DNA of 64,000 nucleotides from UMGS1696 sp964621165 (GTDB lineage: Bacteria; Bacillota; Clostridia; Oscillospirales; CAG-272): the NCBI GenBank assembly GCA_964621165.1, contig CAZULC010000002.1, positions 186,001-250,000 of the forward strand, given 5' to 3'. The notes beneath the pieces were generated by a model, which searched no databases, was not told where the DNA came from, and worked only from the letters and a program-made list of their open reading frames with translations. Both the position numbers and the translations under genes were made by a program. Of this stretch, positions 25,566 through 33,771 are shown piece by piece (position 1 is the first letter of the stretch; every line of letters begins with the position of its first letter).

Positions 25566-27539
25566 ATGATGGAATTGTACGAAAAATACGTCGGTCTCGT
25601 TTTCGACAACCGTTACCGAATAGAAAAGGTTATAGGAATCGGAGGCATGGCGATAGTCTTTAAGGCGACGGATCTACTCATGCGGAGGACCGTTGCGGTT
25701 AAAGTATTAAAAGATGAAATTTCCGGGGACGAGCAGAGCATACAGCGGTTCAGCAACGAAACAAGAGCCGTAGCAATGCTGTCCCATCAGAATATAGTGA
25801 ACGTGTTCGACATGTCCGTCCGGGAGAACATCAAGTACATCGTAATGGAGTTCGTGGACGGAATCACGCTGAAAAACTACATGGAACACCGGGAAGTGCT
25901 GAACCTGCGGGAAATCATCAGCTACACCACCCAGATTCTCCGCGCACTGGACCACGCCCACAAAAAAGGAATAATCCACCGTGACATCAAGCCCCAGAAC
26001 ATCATGCTGCTGAAAAACGGCGTCATCAAGGTCATGGACTTCGGAATCGCAAAGCTGCCCAACGCCGAGACCATCACCATGACGGACAAGGCTATCGGAA
26101 CAGTCTTCTACATCAGTCCGGAGCAGGTAACAGGGGCAAGCATAGACGCACGGAGCGACCTCTACTCCCTCGGAGTGATGATGTACGAGATGGCGACCGG
26201 CTCCCTTCCTTTCAACGCCGAAACCCCAATCTCCGTGGCAATGATGCAGGTGAACGACCAGCCGACCCCGCCCCGGGAAATCAACTCCCACATCCCAGTA
26301 GGACTTGAGCAGATTATCCTGAAAGCCATGTCCAAAAGTCCCGACGACCGCTACCAGAGCGCCGAGGAAATGCTGGGACAGCTGCTGAAACTCAGGGAAA
26401 ACCCGAAAATCATCTTCAAGGAAAACAACAAAAACTCAAAGCATAAGCAAAGCGAGCCGAAAAAATCCCGCCGCAGAAAGACAAGCCGGTCCATGTTCCC
26501 GATTATCATGGGCGTGACTCTCTCGTTCCTCATAACCGCGGCTATTTCAGGATATTACATCGTGGACAGGCTGTTCATCAACGGCACGGTCAACGACTAT
26601 GTGGAAATTCCCGTGGAAACGTTCATCGACGGCTACTATTCCGAATCCCTCGCCGACTGGTTCGAAAATGACGCCCGGTACAACTTAGCCGACGTGGTTT
26701 ACGAATACAGCACGGAGGTGGAGAAGGGCAAAATCATTGATCAGGAGCCAAAGCCCAACGAAATCCGCAAGATTCTCCCGGGAAAATCAAAGTGCGACGT
26801 GACCCTGACCGTGAGCCTCGGCAAAAAAACCGTTACCCTCAAGGACTACACCGCCATGGACTACCGCAGCGTTGAGACGGAGCTTCGCAAGGAAGGACTC
26901 AAGGTAACGCACGAGTACATTTCCAGCGACGTTTTCGAGATAGGCTACGTCATCAAAACCGAGCCGGAAGCCGGAACCGTTGTGGCTGAAAACGACAGCG
27001 TAAAGATATTCATAAGCCAAGGCGCGGACTCAATCAAGGTTACCGTTCCCAACTTTGTAGGACAAAACGAAGCCCGTGCGCTGATTCTGCTCATGGAAAA
27101 CAACCTGAGAATCGGGAACGTGGAGTACGTTCAGTCGGAGGATCAGGCCGGAATCGTAGTGGAACAGAGCGTGCAGGCATGGCTTGAGGTTCCCGAGTAT
27201 TCGGAAATAGACTTCAAAATCAGCGGCGGCTGGAATTATTCCGGAGACGGCACCACGGTTCCTTCAAAGGAAGACCTGACTCAGCCGGAGACCGAGCCTG
27301 AAACTGAACCCGAACCTGAAACCGAAACGGATACAGAGACCGAACCAGACTACGGAACCGAAACGGAAAAGGAAACCGAAACAGACTACGGAACTGAAAC
27401 GGATATGGAAACCGAACCATACGTTCCGCCGGAAGAAGACTCATACGAAACTGAACCCGAACCCGACTACTCAGAGGGAAACGGAGGAAATAGCGGCTGG
27501 GGAGATGTGGGAGACGATTGGTTTGGCGGCGGCGAATGA
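25566..27539 (+). CDS. prkC: PASTA-domain Ser/Thr protein kinase (PrkC/Stk)
   Basis: Senses cell-wall fragments and phosphorylates division and growth targets. The order is a cytoplasmic kinase (GIGGMAIVFKATD, VAVKVL, HRDIKPQNIML, DFGIAK, ISPEQV), a Lys/Arg-rich juxtamembrane stretch, one membrane helix (IIMGVTLSFLITAAISGYYIV), then about three extracellular PASTA-like repeats. The last ~80 residues are a Glu/Thr-rich tail of TETEP-type repeats ending in Gly. An upstream TTG at 25545 is in frame, but GGAG lies 9 bases before ATG 25566. The tail is unusual and may span or contact the wall. Confidence 0.94.
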   Translation: MMELYEKYVGLVFDNRYRIEKVIGIGGMAIVFKATDLLMRRTVAVKVLKDEISGDEQSIQRFSNETRAVAMLSHQNIVNVFDMSVRENIKYIVMEFVDGITLKNYMEHREVLNLREIISYTTQILRALDHAHKKGIIHRDIKPQNIMLLKNGVIKVMDFGIAKLPNAETITMTDKAIGTVFYISPEQVTGASIDARSDLYSLGVMMYEMATGSLPFNAETPISVAMMQVNDQPTPPREINSHIPVGLEQIILKAMSKSPDDRYQSAEEMLGQLLKLRENPKIIFKENNKNSKHKQSEPKKSRRRKTSRSMFPIIMGVTLSFLITAAISGYYIVDRLFINGTVNDYVEIPVETFIDGYYSESLADWFENDARYNLADVVYEYSTEVEKGKIIDQEPKPNEIRKILPGKSKCDVTLTVSLGKKTVTLKDYTAMDYRSVETELRKEGLKVTHEYISSDVFEIGYVIKTEPEAGTVVAENDSVKIFISQGADSIKVTVPNFVGQNEARALILLMENNLRIGNVEYVQSEDQAGIVVEQSVQAWLEVPEYSEIDFKISGGWNYSGDGTTVPSKEDLTQPETEPETEPEPETETDTETEPDYGTETEKETETDYGTETDMETEPYVPPEEDSYETEPEPDYSEGNGGNSGWGDVGDDWFGGGE

Positions 27540-27562
27540 CGTCAGGATTCGGAGCAGTATGA

Positions 27563-28633
27563 ATGAGTGAGCTTTACAAAGATAAAAAAGAAATTCGCGG
27601 AATCATCACCCGTGGAGTGGGAGGACTGTACGCTGTGCGGCCTTTGAGCGGCAAAGGTGAGGAAATACTCTGCCGTGCAAGGGGAATACTGCGTCTCGAA
27701 CAGCTCACACCGACGGTTGGCGACAGGGTGACAATCAAGCCCATTGACGAAAACAACAGCCTGTCAGACGCGGAGTCCGATGAAAAAAACAATAAAACCG
27801 AAAACAGACGGGCGGAGGGGAATAAATCAAAGTCAAAGAAGCCTGATGTGCAGGTGGACTGGGTCATTGACGAGGTTTTACCCCGCAAAAGCCACATGAT
27901 ACGTCCGGCACTGTCCAACCTCGACTACCTTTTTGCCGTAATCCCAGCCGCGTCCCCGGAACCTGATCTTCTCACGGCGGACAAGCTTACAGTCATTGCG
28001 GAAAATTATGGCATCGAAACCGTGGTTATTATCAACAAAGCAGACCTTTACCCCAAAAAAGCAGGGGAGTTGTGCGAAATCTACTCCATAGCCGGATATA
28101 AGACCCTCGCACTGTCAGCCGCTGTGGAAAATGACGCTGGGGTCGGGGAGCTGTTCGACTACATCAAATCTCTGACGGAAAACAGTCCTGACGGGAGCTG
28201 CATAAGCGGAGCCTTCGCCGGAGTGTCGGGAGCCGGAAAGTCCACCCTGATGACCGCGCTTTTCCCCGAACTGCACCTCGTCGCCGGAAGAGTCAGCCGA
28301 AAAACCGAACGGGGACGGCACACCACCCGCCACGTGGAGCTGTACCCCATAAATTTGGGTGAGGGAGTCTTCTACCTCGCGGACACGCCGGGATTTTCCA
28401 TGCTGGATTTTACAAGGTTCGACTTCTTCCCATATGACGAGTTGGCCCTCAGCTTCCGTGAATTTGGAGACTGCATTGGCAGGTGCAAATATACAAAATG
28501 CACACATCTTAAAGAGGAAGGCTGTGCGGTTTTGGCAAAATTAGACGAAGGAAAGATAGCGAAATCACGGCACGACAGTTATATAAGAATCTACGAAGAA
28601 CAAAGGAGCGTACCCGAATGGAAAAGACGATGA
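27563..28633 (+). CDS. rsgA: Ribosome small-subunit GTPase RsgA
   Basis: A circularly permuted GTPase for late 30S maturation. It shows an N-terminal OB fold, NKAD (VVIINKADLY), the P-loop GVSGAGKSTL, DTPGFS, and a C-terminal zinc site (C-x4-C-x4-H-x6-C: GRCKYTKCTHLKEEGC). At 356 residues it is longer than usual because of a Lys/Glu/Asn-rich insertion (about 73-97) in the OB region. It follows prkC by 23 bases. Confidence 0.95.
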   Translation: MSELYKDKKEIRGIITRGVGGLYAVRPLSGKGEEILCRARGILRLEQLTPTVGDRVTIKPIDENNSLSDAESDEKNNKTENRRAEGNKSKSKKPDVQVDWVIDEVLPRKSHMIRPALSNLDYLFAVIPAASPEPDLLTADKLTVIAENYGIETVVIINKADLYPKKAGELCEIYSIAGYKTLALSAAVENDAGVGELFDYIKSLTENSPDGSCISGAFAGVSGAGKSTLMTALFPELHLVAGRVSRKTERGRHTTRHVELYPINLGEGVFYLADTPGFSMLDFTRFDFFPYDELALSFREFGDCIGRCKYTKCTHLKEEGCAVLAKLDEGKIAKSRHDSYIRIYEEQRSVPEWKRR

Positions 28634-29253
28634 ACAATAAAAAAACGGCTCTCGTGATTACTGGAGGTTACTGTAACACCGACGGCGTAAAGCTGACCCT
28701 GCCCGAGTCGGTGGACATTATTATTGCGGCTGACAGCGGTTACGCAACTGCAAAAAAGCTGGGAATCACCCCTGACATAACAATGGGCGACTTCGATTCC
28801 TACCGGGACAAGCTGCCGCCTGAAATGGACATACTCCGCGTAGCCTGCGAAAAGGACGTGACCGACACCATGCTGGCCTGCGAATACGCAAAGGACAACG
28901 GCTGCCGTTACATTACAATTGTCGGCGGAACCGGCGGACGAATCGACCACTCCATCTCAAACGTGTTCTATCTTGAGGATCTGCGCCGTCAGGGTGTGAA
29001 AGTGAAGCTGACCGACGGGGAAAATACCGTTCAGGTTATAATTGACGAAACGGCAACAATCCCTCCCGACGGCGGATATTTCTCGATTTTCGCCCTTGAC
29101 AGATGTACCGTGACCGAAACCGGATGCAAATATCCCCTGAACCGTGCGATTTTGGTGAGACAACGCCCCTATGCCGTGAGCAACGAGGTAGACGGTGAGT
29201 TTGCCACAGTCAAAGTCGAAGGCGCGGCTCTGCTCGTTACCAGCAAAAGATAA
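28618..29253 (+). CDS. thiN: Thiamine pyrophosphokinase
   Basis: Makes thiamine diphosphate from thiamine and ATP. Motifs ADSGYATAKKLGITPDITMGD, EKDVTDTMLA and GGTGGRIDHSISN are diagnostic. It is 211 residues. The start at 28618 has AAAGGAG 9 bases upstream and overlaps the end of rsgA by 16 bases. In most Firmicutes rpe sits between these two genes, and here it is missing. Confidence 0.95.
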   Translation: MEKTMNNKKTALVITGGYCNTDGVKLTLPESVDIIIAADSGYATAKKLGITPDITMGDFDSYRDKLPPEMDILRVACEKDVTDTMLACEYAKDNGCRYITIVGGTGGRIDHSISNVFYLEDLRRQGVKVKLTDGENTVQVIIDETATIPPDGGYFSIFALDRCTVTETGCKYPLNRAILVRQRPYAVSNEVDGEFATVKVEGAALLVTSKR

Positions 29254-29337
29254 AAACATTTCACATGTTTCCCGCCGCCGAATATACTGTTAACAGAGTC
29301 GGATAAACGAAACTTTAATTCCGTAGAGGATAAGTAT

Positions 29338-29424
29338 ATGAAAGTGGTAATCTGGAAAAGTCCCCGATTTGCGGTTCCGCTGCTGAAACGATTCTTTCAT
29401 TTTGGCAAAAGCGGACGGAAATGA
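29338..29424 (+). CDS. spoVM: Stage V sporulation protein M (SpoVM), 28 residues
   Basis: A 28-codon gene, starting MKVVIWKSPRFAVPLLKRFF and ending in a basic tail, with AGAGGA about 9 bases before the ATG. SpoVM is an amphipathic peptide that recognises the curved forespore membrane and anchors SpoIVA. Residues K7, P9, a basic residue at 10 and F11 align without gaps to B. subtilis SpoVM, where P9 is critical. Its position just after thiN is the conserved location. It implies the organism makes endospores. Confidence 0.85.
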   Translation: MKVVIWKSPRFAVPLLKRFFHFGKSGRK

Positions 29425-29523
29425 GCTTATGGCTCAGAAAAATGCAGGTATAATTCAGCCCCACCCGCAAATACTATATCTGCCCGATATAAGTCAGGGT
29501 AATACAGTCAAGCGGAGAATCAG

Positions 29524-29994
29524 ATGAACAATACAGACACAAATAAAGTTAACAGCGAAAACAACGCCACCGTGGAGCTGCTCGCCGAAATGCACCGCAA
29601 CGTCACCATGGGAAGCGAAAACCTCTCCAACGTAATTCCAAAAATCAAGAACAAATTCATGCTGACAAATGTAACGTCACAGATTGAGTCATACTCAGAG
29701 TTCGCAAAGAAAACCGAAAAACAGCTGAACCGCCGCGGAATCAAGCCAAAGGACGCCGCTCCCATGAAAAAGATCATGTCCAAGACGGGAATCGAGATGA
29801 ACACGATGTTCGACTCATCGGATTCCCACATTGCGGAGATGATCGAGAAGGGAACCCGCATGGGAATGAAGCAGCTCTCGGAAAAGCGGACGGAAATGGA
29901 AAAGCGGGGATGCGACGGCGAAGTTCTCGGTCTGTGCGGCGAAATTTTGGCATTCGAGAGACAGGAAAGTGGTAAAATAAAGGACTTCATGTGA
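29524..29994 (+). CDS. Helical-bundle protein of unknown function (ferritin-like appearance)
   Basis: A 156-residue, nearly all-helical soluble protein with repeated E/K-rich amphipathic helices (NATVELLAEMHRNVTMGSEN, SHIAEMIEKGTRMG, LAFERQESGKIKDFM). Similar small proteins are common in Clostridia. The Glu and His spacing looks ferritin-like, but I see no certain di-iron motif. GGAG precedes the ATG and a strong terminator follows. Confidence 0.5.
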   Translation: MNNTDTNKVNSENNATVELLAEMHRNVTMGSENLSNVIPKIKNKFMLTNVTSQIESYSEFAKKTEKQLNRRGIKPKDAAPMKKIMSKTGIEMNTMFDSSDSHIAEMIEKGTRMGMKQLSEKRTEMEKRGCDGEVLGLCGEILAFERQESGKIKDFM

Positions 29995-30002
29995 TAAAAA
30001 CG

Positions 30003-30055
30003 CCGATACCAACCTAACCGACTGAAAGTCAGGGAAGGACGGGTGTCGGTTTTTT
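30003..30055 (+). terminator. Terminator after the helical-bundle gene
   Basis: CCGATACC (30003-30010) pairs with GGTGTCGG (30042-30049), followed by T6. An inner GACTGAAAGTC hairpin lies in the loop. Confidence 0.85.
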
Positions 30056-30166
30056 AGAGTGTGCTTAAAATGATATTTTTCAGCAAAAGAAACAAAATAT
30101 TTACAATTAGTATGATGAACACAAACGAAAAACATGGTATAATTTTCAAGATAATTTTATGCACTA

Positions 30167-30655
30167 ATGTACATAACTCAATGGGTATATAGAATGAGCT
30201 TGTTATTAAAATATCTTATGGTTGTGGGTATAGCTATGGTTCCTGTGATTGAACTCAGGGGAGCCGTGCCGTGGGGGCTGGCGCAGGACCTTGAATACAT
30301 ACCGGTACTCATCTCCAGCATCGTAGGAAATATGATTCCCGTGCCTTTTATTATATTGTTTGTCAGACGTGTTTTCGACTGGATGAAGAGAAAGAGCCGC
30401 CGTCTTGGCTCCATTGCGGAAAAATTGGAAAAGCGGGCCGCCAATAAAATGGATATGCTTGTGAAATACGAGCTTCTTGGACTGTACATCCTCGTTGCAA
30501 TTCCCCTGCCGGGAACGGGCGCGTGGACTGGTTCGCTTGTGGCGGCGCTGTTCGATTTACGTCTGAAAACCGCGTTTCCAACAATCCTCCTCGGAGTAAT
30601 GACCGCCGGAATAATCATGTCCATCATAACCTACGGCGTTGGTGCGATAATATGA
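30167..30655 (+). CDS. Small multidrug-export family membrane protein (COG2426 type)
   Basis: A 162-residue integral membrane protein. VIELRGAVPWGL near the first helix and the re-entrant-looking IPLPGTGAWTGSLVA are hallmarks of the family named small multidrug export protein, whose transport role is little tested. The start is uncertain: ATG 30167 has no good ribosome site, and ATG 30194 (MSLLLKYLMVVG) fits the family start better. Confidence 0.8.
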   Translation: MYITQWVYRMSLLLKYLMVVGIAMVPVIELRGAVPWGLAQDLEYIPVLISSIVGNMIPVPFIILFVRRVFDWMKRKSRRLGSIAEKLEKRAANKMDMLVKYELLGLYILVAIPLPGTGAWTGSLVAALFDLRLKTAFPTILLGVMTAGIIMSIITYGVGAII

Positions 30656-30717
30656 ACGTCAGATGTAAAATATAGTGTGAAGGAACTGCCGCGGGTGCGA
30701 AAAATACAATAATAAAA

Positions 30718-30746
30718 CCGGACTCAAAGCGAATCCGGCTTTTTTA
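30718..30746. terminator. Bidirectional terminator between convergent genes
   Basis: CCGGA (30718-30722) pairs with TCCGG (30734-30738), with T6 on the plus side and an A-rich flank that gives T's on the minus side. Confidence 0.7.
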
Positions 30747-31910
30747 ATGCTGTCCGTGAGCCTCGATTGCCGCGAGGTAGGTTTTCTCCACGTTGCCGGC
30801 AAAGGCTTCAAGGGTGAATTTTATCGTGTGTTTCGGAGCTTCCGCCGCGATTTTTCTGCCCTCGTCCCCGAAAGCCCGAATCAGTGACGAAAGAAGGTCC
30901 TCGTCGGTCTGTCCCGACAAAATACCGTTGATCCCGTCCGTTATCACGTCATCGAGGCAGGGGTCGTCAACTGCACAAACGCAAAGTCCGGCCGCCATGG
31001 CTTCAATGTAAGTCAGCCCCTGAGTTTCCGAGTGGGAAGCGCTGACGAAGACGTCGCCTATGGAGTAGTATTTGTCGATAATTTCCCAGCTGCGGGAGCC
31101 GATGAAGTTGACTTTTTCTCCCACTCCCAGCTTTTCCGCCGTCTTTTCCAGCTCCTCACGCATGGGACCCTCGCCTACTATGACAAACCGCACGTCGGGA
31201 CACTGTCTCAGCAGAGCCGGAAACACCCGCAGAACCTGCTCCAGATTCTTCTCACGTGCAATTCTTCCGATGTTGAGAAGCACCCGCTCACCGTCAAGAA
31301 TACCGGACTCACGCCGGATTTCGTTGATTTCCTCACGGCTGTGTTTTTCCGGTGCGAAACGGGCTATGTCCATACCGCTTGGGATTATGTCGATCGGGGA
31401 CATGACGCCATACTTTCTGAGCAGCCTTTCGGTTTTTCCCGATGGAGCTATGACCCGGTCGAACTTCTCACACCACCACTCGGAGTACTTTTCCGTAATT
31501 TTCTGTGCGGTTTTGTCCGCGATTCCGTGGGTAATGTAGTATGTGTAGTCCGCCCAGATTGTGTGGTAGGTGTGAACCTTCGCGCATCCCGTCAGACGAG
31601 CCACAGCCGTTCCGAATACCCCGACGAAAAACTCGCTGTTGGTGTGAACCACGTCAAGCTTCAGATCCAAAGCTCCTGTGAGTGAAATGTACCCGGGAAG
31701 GGCAATGTTGCGGTCCTTCAGCGCGATAAGCGGGATTGAATTTATATAATGGAAATATTCGTTTTCATAATCCCGCCAGCCCTTGCATTTCGGAGCGAAC
31801 ACGTGAACCTCATGCCCCCTGAGACTGAGTTCTCTCTGCAGGTTCAGGCAAGACGTTGCGACTCCGTTGACCTCGGGATAAAACGTATCCGTAAACAGTC
31901 CGATTTTCAA
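30744..31910 (-). CDS. GT4-family glycosyltransferase, diacylglycerol-glucosyltransferase-like
   Basis: A 388-residue GT-B enzyme likely to add a sugar from a nucleotide donor to a lipid or glycan at the membrane. Start KIGLFTDTFYPEVNGVATS, the acceptor-side VHTYHTIWADY and the C-terminal E-x7-E region (SHSETQGLTYIEAMAAG) resemble clostridial alpha-monoglucosyldiacylglycerol synthases. The start is TTG, supported by GAGAGG upstream and by the family start, with no ATG nearby. The 212-base gap upstream holds a TTAACAT/ATGTTAA hairpin. Confidence 0.85.
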   Translation of the reverse strand: MKIGLFTDTFYPEVNGVATSCLNLQRELSLRGHEVHVFAPKCKGWRDYENEYFHYINSIPLIALKDRNIALPGYISLTGALDLKLDVVHTNSEFFVGVFGTAVARLTGCAKVHTYHTIWADYTYYITHGIADKTAQKITEKYSEWWCEKFDRVIAPSGKTERLLRKYGVMSPIDIIPSGMDIARFAPEKHSREEINEIRRESGILDGERVLLNIGRIAREKNLEQVLRVFPALLRQCPDVRFVIVGEGPMREELEKTAEKLGVGEKVNFIGSRSWEIIDKYYSIGDVFVSASHSETQGLTYIEAMAAGLCVCAVDDPCLDDVITDGINGILSGQTDEDLLSSLIRAFGDEGRKIAAEAPKHTIKFTLEAFAGNVEKTYLAAIEAHGQH

Positions 31911-32134
31911 CTTTGTACCGTACCTCTCTTTTAGTAGTGTTAATATTTTAACATTTTTATGTTAAGAAAAAAAGACAATATTACTCTTCATTTGTTAATA
32001 TGGTTTTCCGCCTGAAATATCAAGTCAACGCATGGAAATTGAGAAACCGTCACATATATTTCAGATTTGTATCAATTAATCTTGAACTTTGTGTGCTAAA
32101 ATAATCCTGTAATCAAAATTAATTGGAGATAACT

Positions 32135-33715
32135 ATGAAGAAATTAATCCTTTGCCTGATTCTCGCCGTGCTTACCCTGTGCGGATGCGAGGCTGAGGGC
32201 GACAATGTTAAAAATGCAGAAACATCATCCGGCGTGTACCAATCTGGAGAAGAAGACGCGGCCTCATCAGCCTTAGTCTGTGGGACGGGAATTTTGTCCG
32301 GCAAGGAACTGTTCACTGAGCGCGACTTATTGCAGACGGCTGTTCTCGATACTGCGACTGAGCTGACATTATCCGACGGAAACGAGATTGAGATAGATAA
32401 AGAAGGAATTTACGTACTTCGCGGAAACGCGTCTGATTTTTTGGTGAAAATTTCAGTGGGAAGTGAGGACAAGGTCCAGCTGATTCTCGACGGAGTGGAT
32501 ATTTCAAACGCCGACAAGCCTGCGGTGTACGTTGAGTCTGCTGACAAAGTTTTCATCACCACTACGGAAGGAACCGTCAACAATATTTCAGTGTCCGGCA
32601 CCTTTGACTACGTGGACGACGGGGCTGACGGCGCGGTTTTCTCCCGATCTGACCTTGTACTGAACGGCGAGGGTGAGCTTAGAGTCGACTCGAGCTATAA
32701 CGGAATCGTATCAAAGGACGACCTCAAAATCACCGGCGGGGTTTACAATGTGACGGCTGTCAACAATGCATTTGAAGCCAACGACTCCATCAGAATCTGC
32801 GGCGGAAGCTTCACTGTTCCCAAAGCCGACGACGGATTCCACGCTTCAAACGATGACGACGACACCCTCGGCTACGTCTACATCAGCGGCGGAGAGTTCA
32901 GCCTGACCACCACCAGCGACGGAATTAGGGGAAACGCCTTCGTTCAGATTGACGGCGGAACCTTCAATATAACATCAGTAGAGGGAATCGAGGGAACCAC
33001 GGTTCAGATAAACGGCGGCGACATCTCGATAAATGCGAGCGACGACGGAATCAACGCCTCGAAAAAGAGCACGTCATACGAGGTTTTGGCTGAGTTCAAC
33101 GGCGGTAAAATTACGATTGTCATGGGTCAGGGCGACACCGACGGAATCGACTCCAACGGCAGAATCGTAGTAAACGGTGGCGAGATAAACGTGACGGGAC
33201 AGTCAACTTTCGATTACGAAAGCTCGGCTGAATTCAACGGCGGCACCATTATCGTAAACGGCGAAGAGGTTGACGAGATACCCCAGTCTATGATGGGCGG
33301 AGACTTCGGTGGAAAAGGCGGAGGTCTCAATGGAAAATACGGAGGCTTCAGCCAAGGTGGCATGGGTTACTTCGGTGGCAAGCAGGAGGACTTAGACCCT
33401 GAGAATATACCTGATGACTTCGACCCTGAAAACCTTCCCGAGGATTTTACCAAAGGCGGAATGCGCGGAGACTTCGACCTCGAGAATATACCTGATGACT
33501 TCGACCTCGAGAATATACCTGATGACTTCGACCTCGAGAATATACCTGATGACTTCGACCCCGATAATATACCTGATGATTTCGACCCTGAAAATCTTCC
33601 CGAGGATTTTACCAAAGGCGGAATGCGCGGAGACTTTGACCCCGAGAACATGCCTGAAGAATTTGACAAAAGTTCAAAAAACAGCATATCCGACGCCGAT
33701 GAAATTGATATCTGA
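32135..33715 (+). CDS. Beta-helix carbohydrate-binding lipoprotein (Cthe_2159-like)
   Basis: A surface lipoprotein (signal KKLILCLILAVLTLCGC) of about 526 residues. The middle 280 residues are repeated strand turns such as LKITGGVYNVTA, IRICGGSFTVP and VQINGGDISINASDDGINAS, typical of the Cthe_2159 family of calcium-dependent, pectin-type-binding right-handed beta helices. The last ~150 residues are Gly-rich and then tandem 9-residue repeats (FDLENIPDD). GGAG precedes ATG 32135. It likely binds plant or host glycans. Confidence 0.85.
   Translation: MKKLILCLILAVLTLCGCEAEGDNVKNAETSSGVYQSGEEDAASSALVCGTGILSGKELFTERDLLQTAVLDTATELTLSDGNEIEIDKEGIYVLRGNASDFLVKISVGSEDKVQLILDGVDISNADKPAVYVESADKVFITTTEGTVNNISVSGTFDYVDDGADGAVFSRSDLVLNGEGELRVDSSYNGIVSKDDLKITGGVYNVTAVNNAFEANDSIRICGGSFTVPKADDGFHASNDDDDTLGYVYISGGEFSLTTTSDGIRGNAFVQIDGGTFNITSVEGIEGTTVQINGGDISINASDDGINASKKSTSYEVLAEFNGGKITIVMGQGDTDGIDSNGRIVVNGGEINVTGQSTFDYESSAEFNGGTIIVNGEEVDEIPQSMMGGDFGGKGGGLNGKYGGFSQGGMGYFGGKQEDLDPENIPDDFDPENLPEDFTKGGMRGDFDLENIPDDFDLENIPDDFDLENIPDDFDPDNIPDDFDPENLPEDFTKGGMRGDFDPENMPEEFDKSSKNSISDADEIDI
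33396..33663 (+). repeat. 27-bp tandem repeats coding for FDxENIPDD units
   Basis: Nine-codon units (D-F-D-L-E-N-I-P-D) occur in three nearly identical tandem copies from about 33470. Diverged copies lie on both sides, as do two copies of a longer unit that includes PEDFTKGGMRGDFD. The near-identity at DNA level suggests recent expansion. Confidence 0.85.
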
Positions 33716-33725
33716 TTAAAAAATA

Positions 33726-33756
33726 TCCCCCGTTCGACATGAGCGAGGGAATTTTT
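33726..33756 (+). terminator. Terminator after the beta-helix lipoprotein
   Basis: TCCC plus CGTTC pair with GAGCG plus GGGA across a short loop, then ATTTTT. It separates two convergent genes. Confidence 0.65.
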
Positions 33757-33771
33757 ATGTTTAGTGTAACT

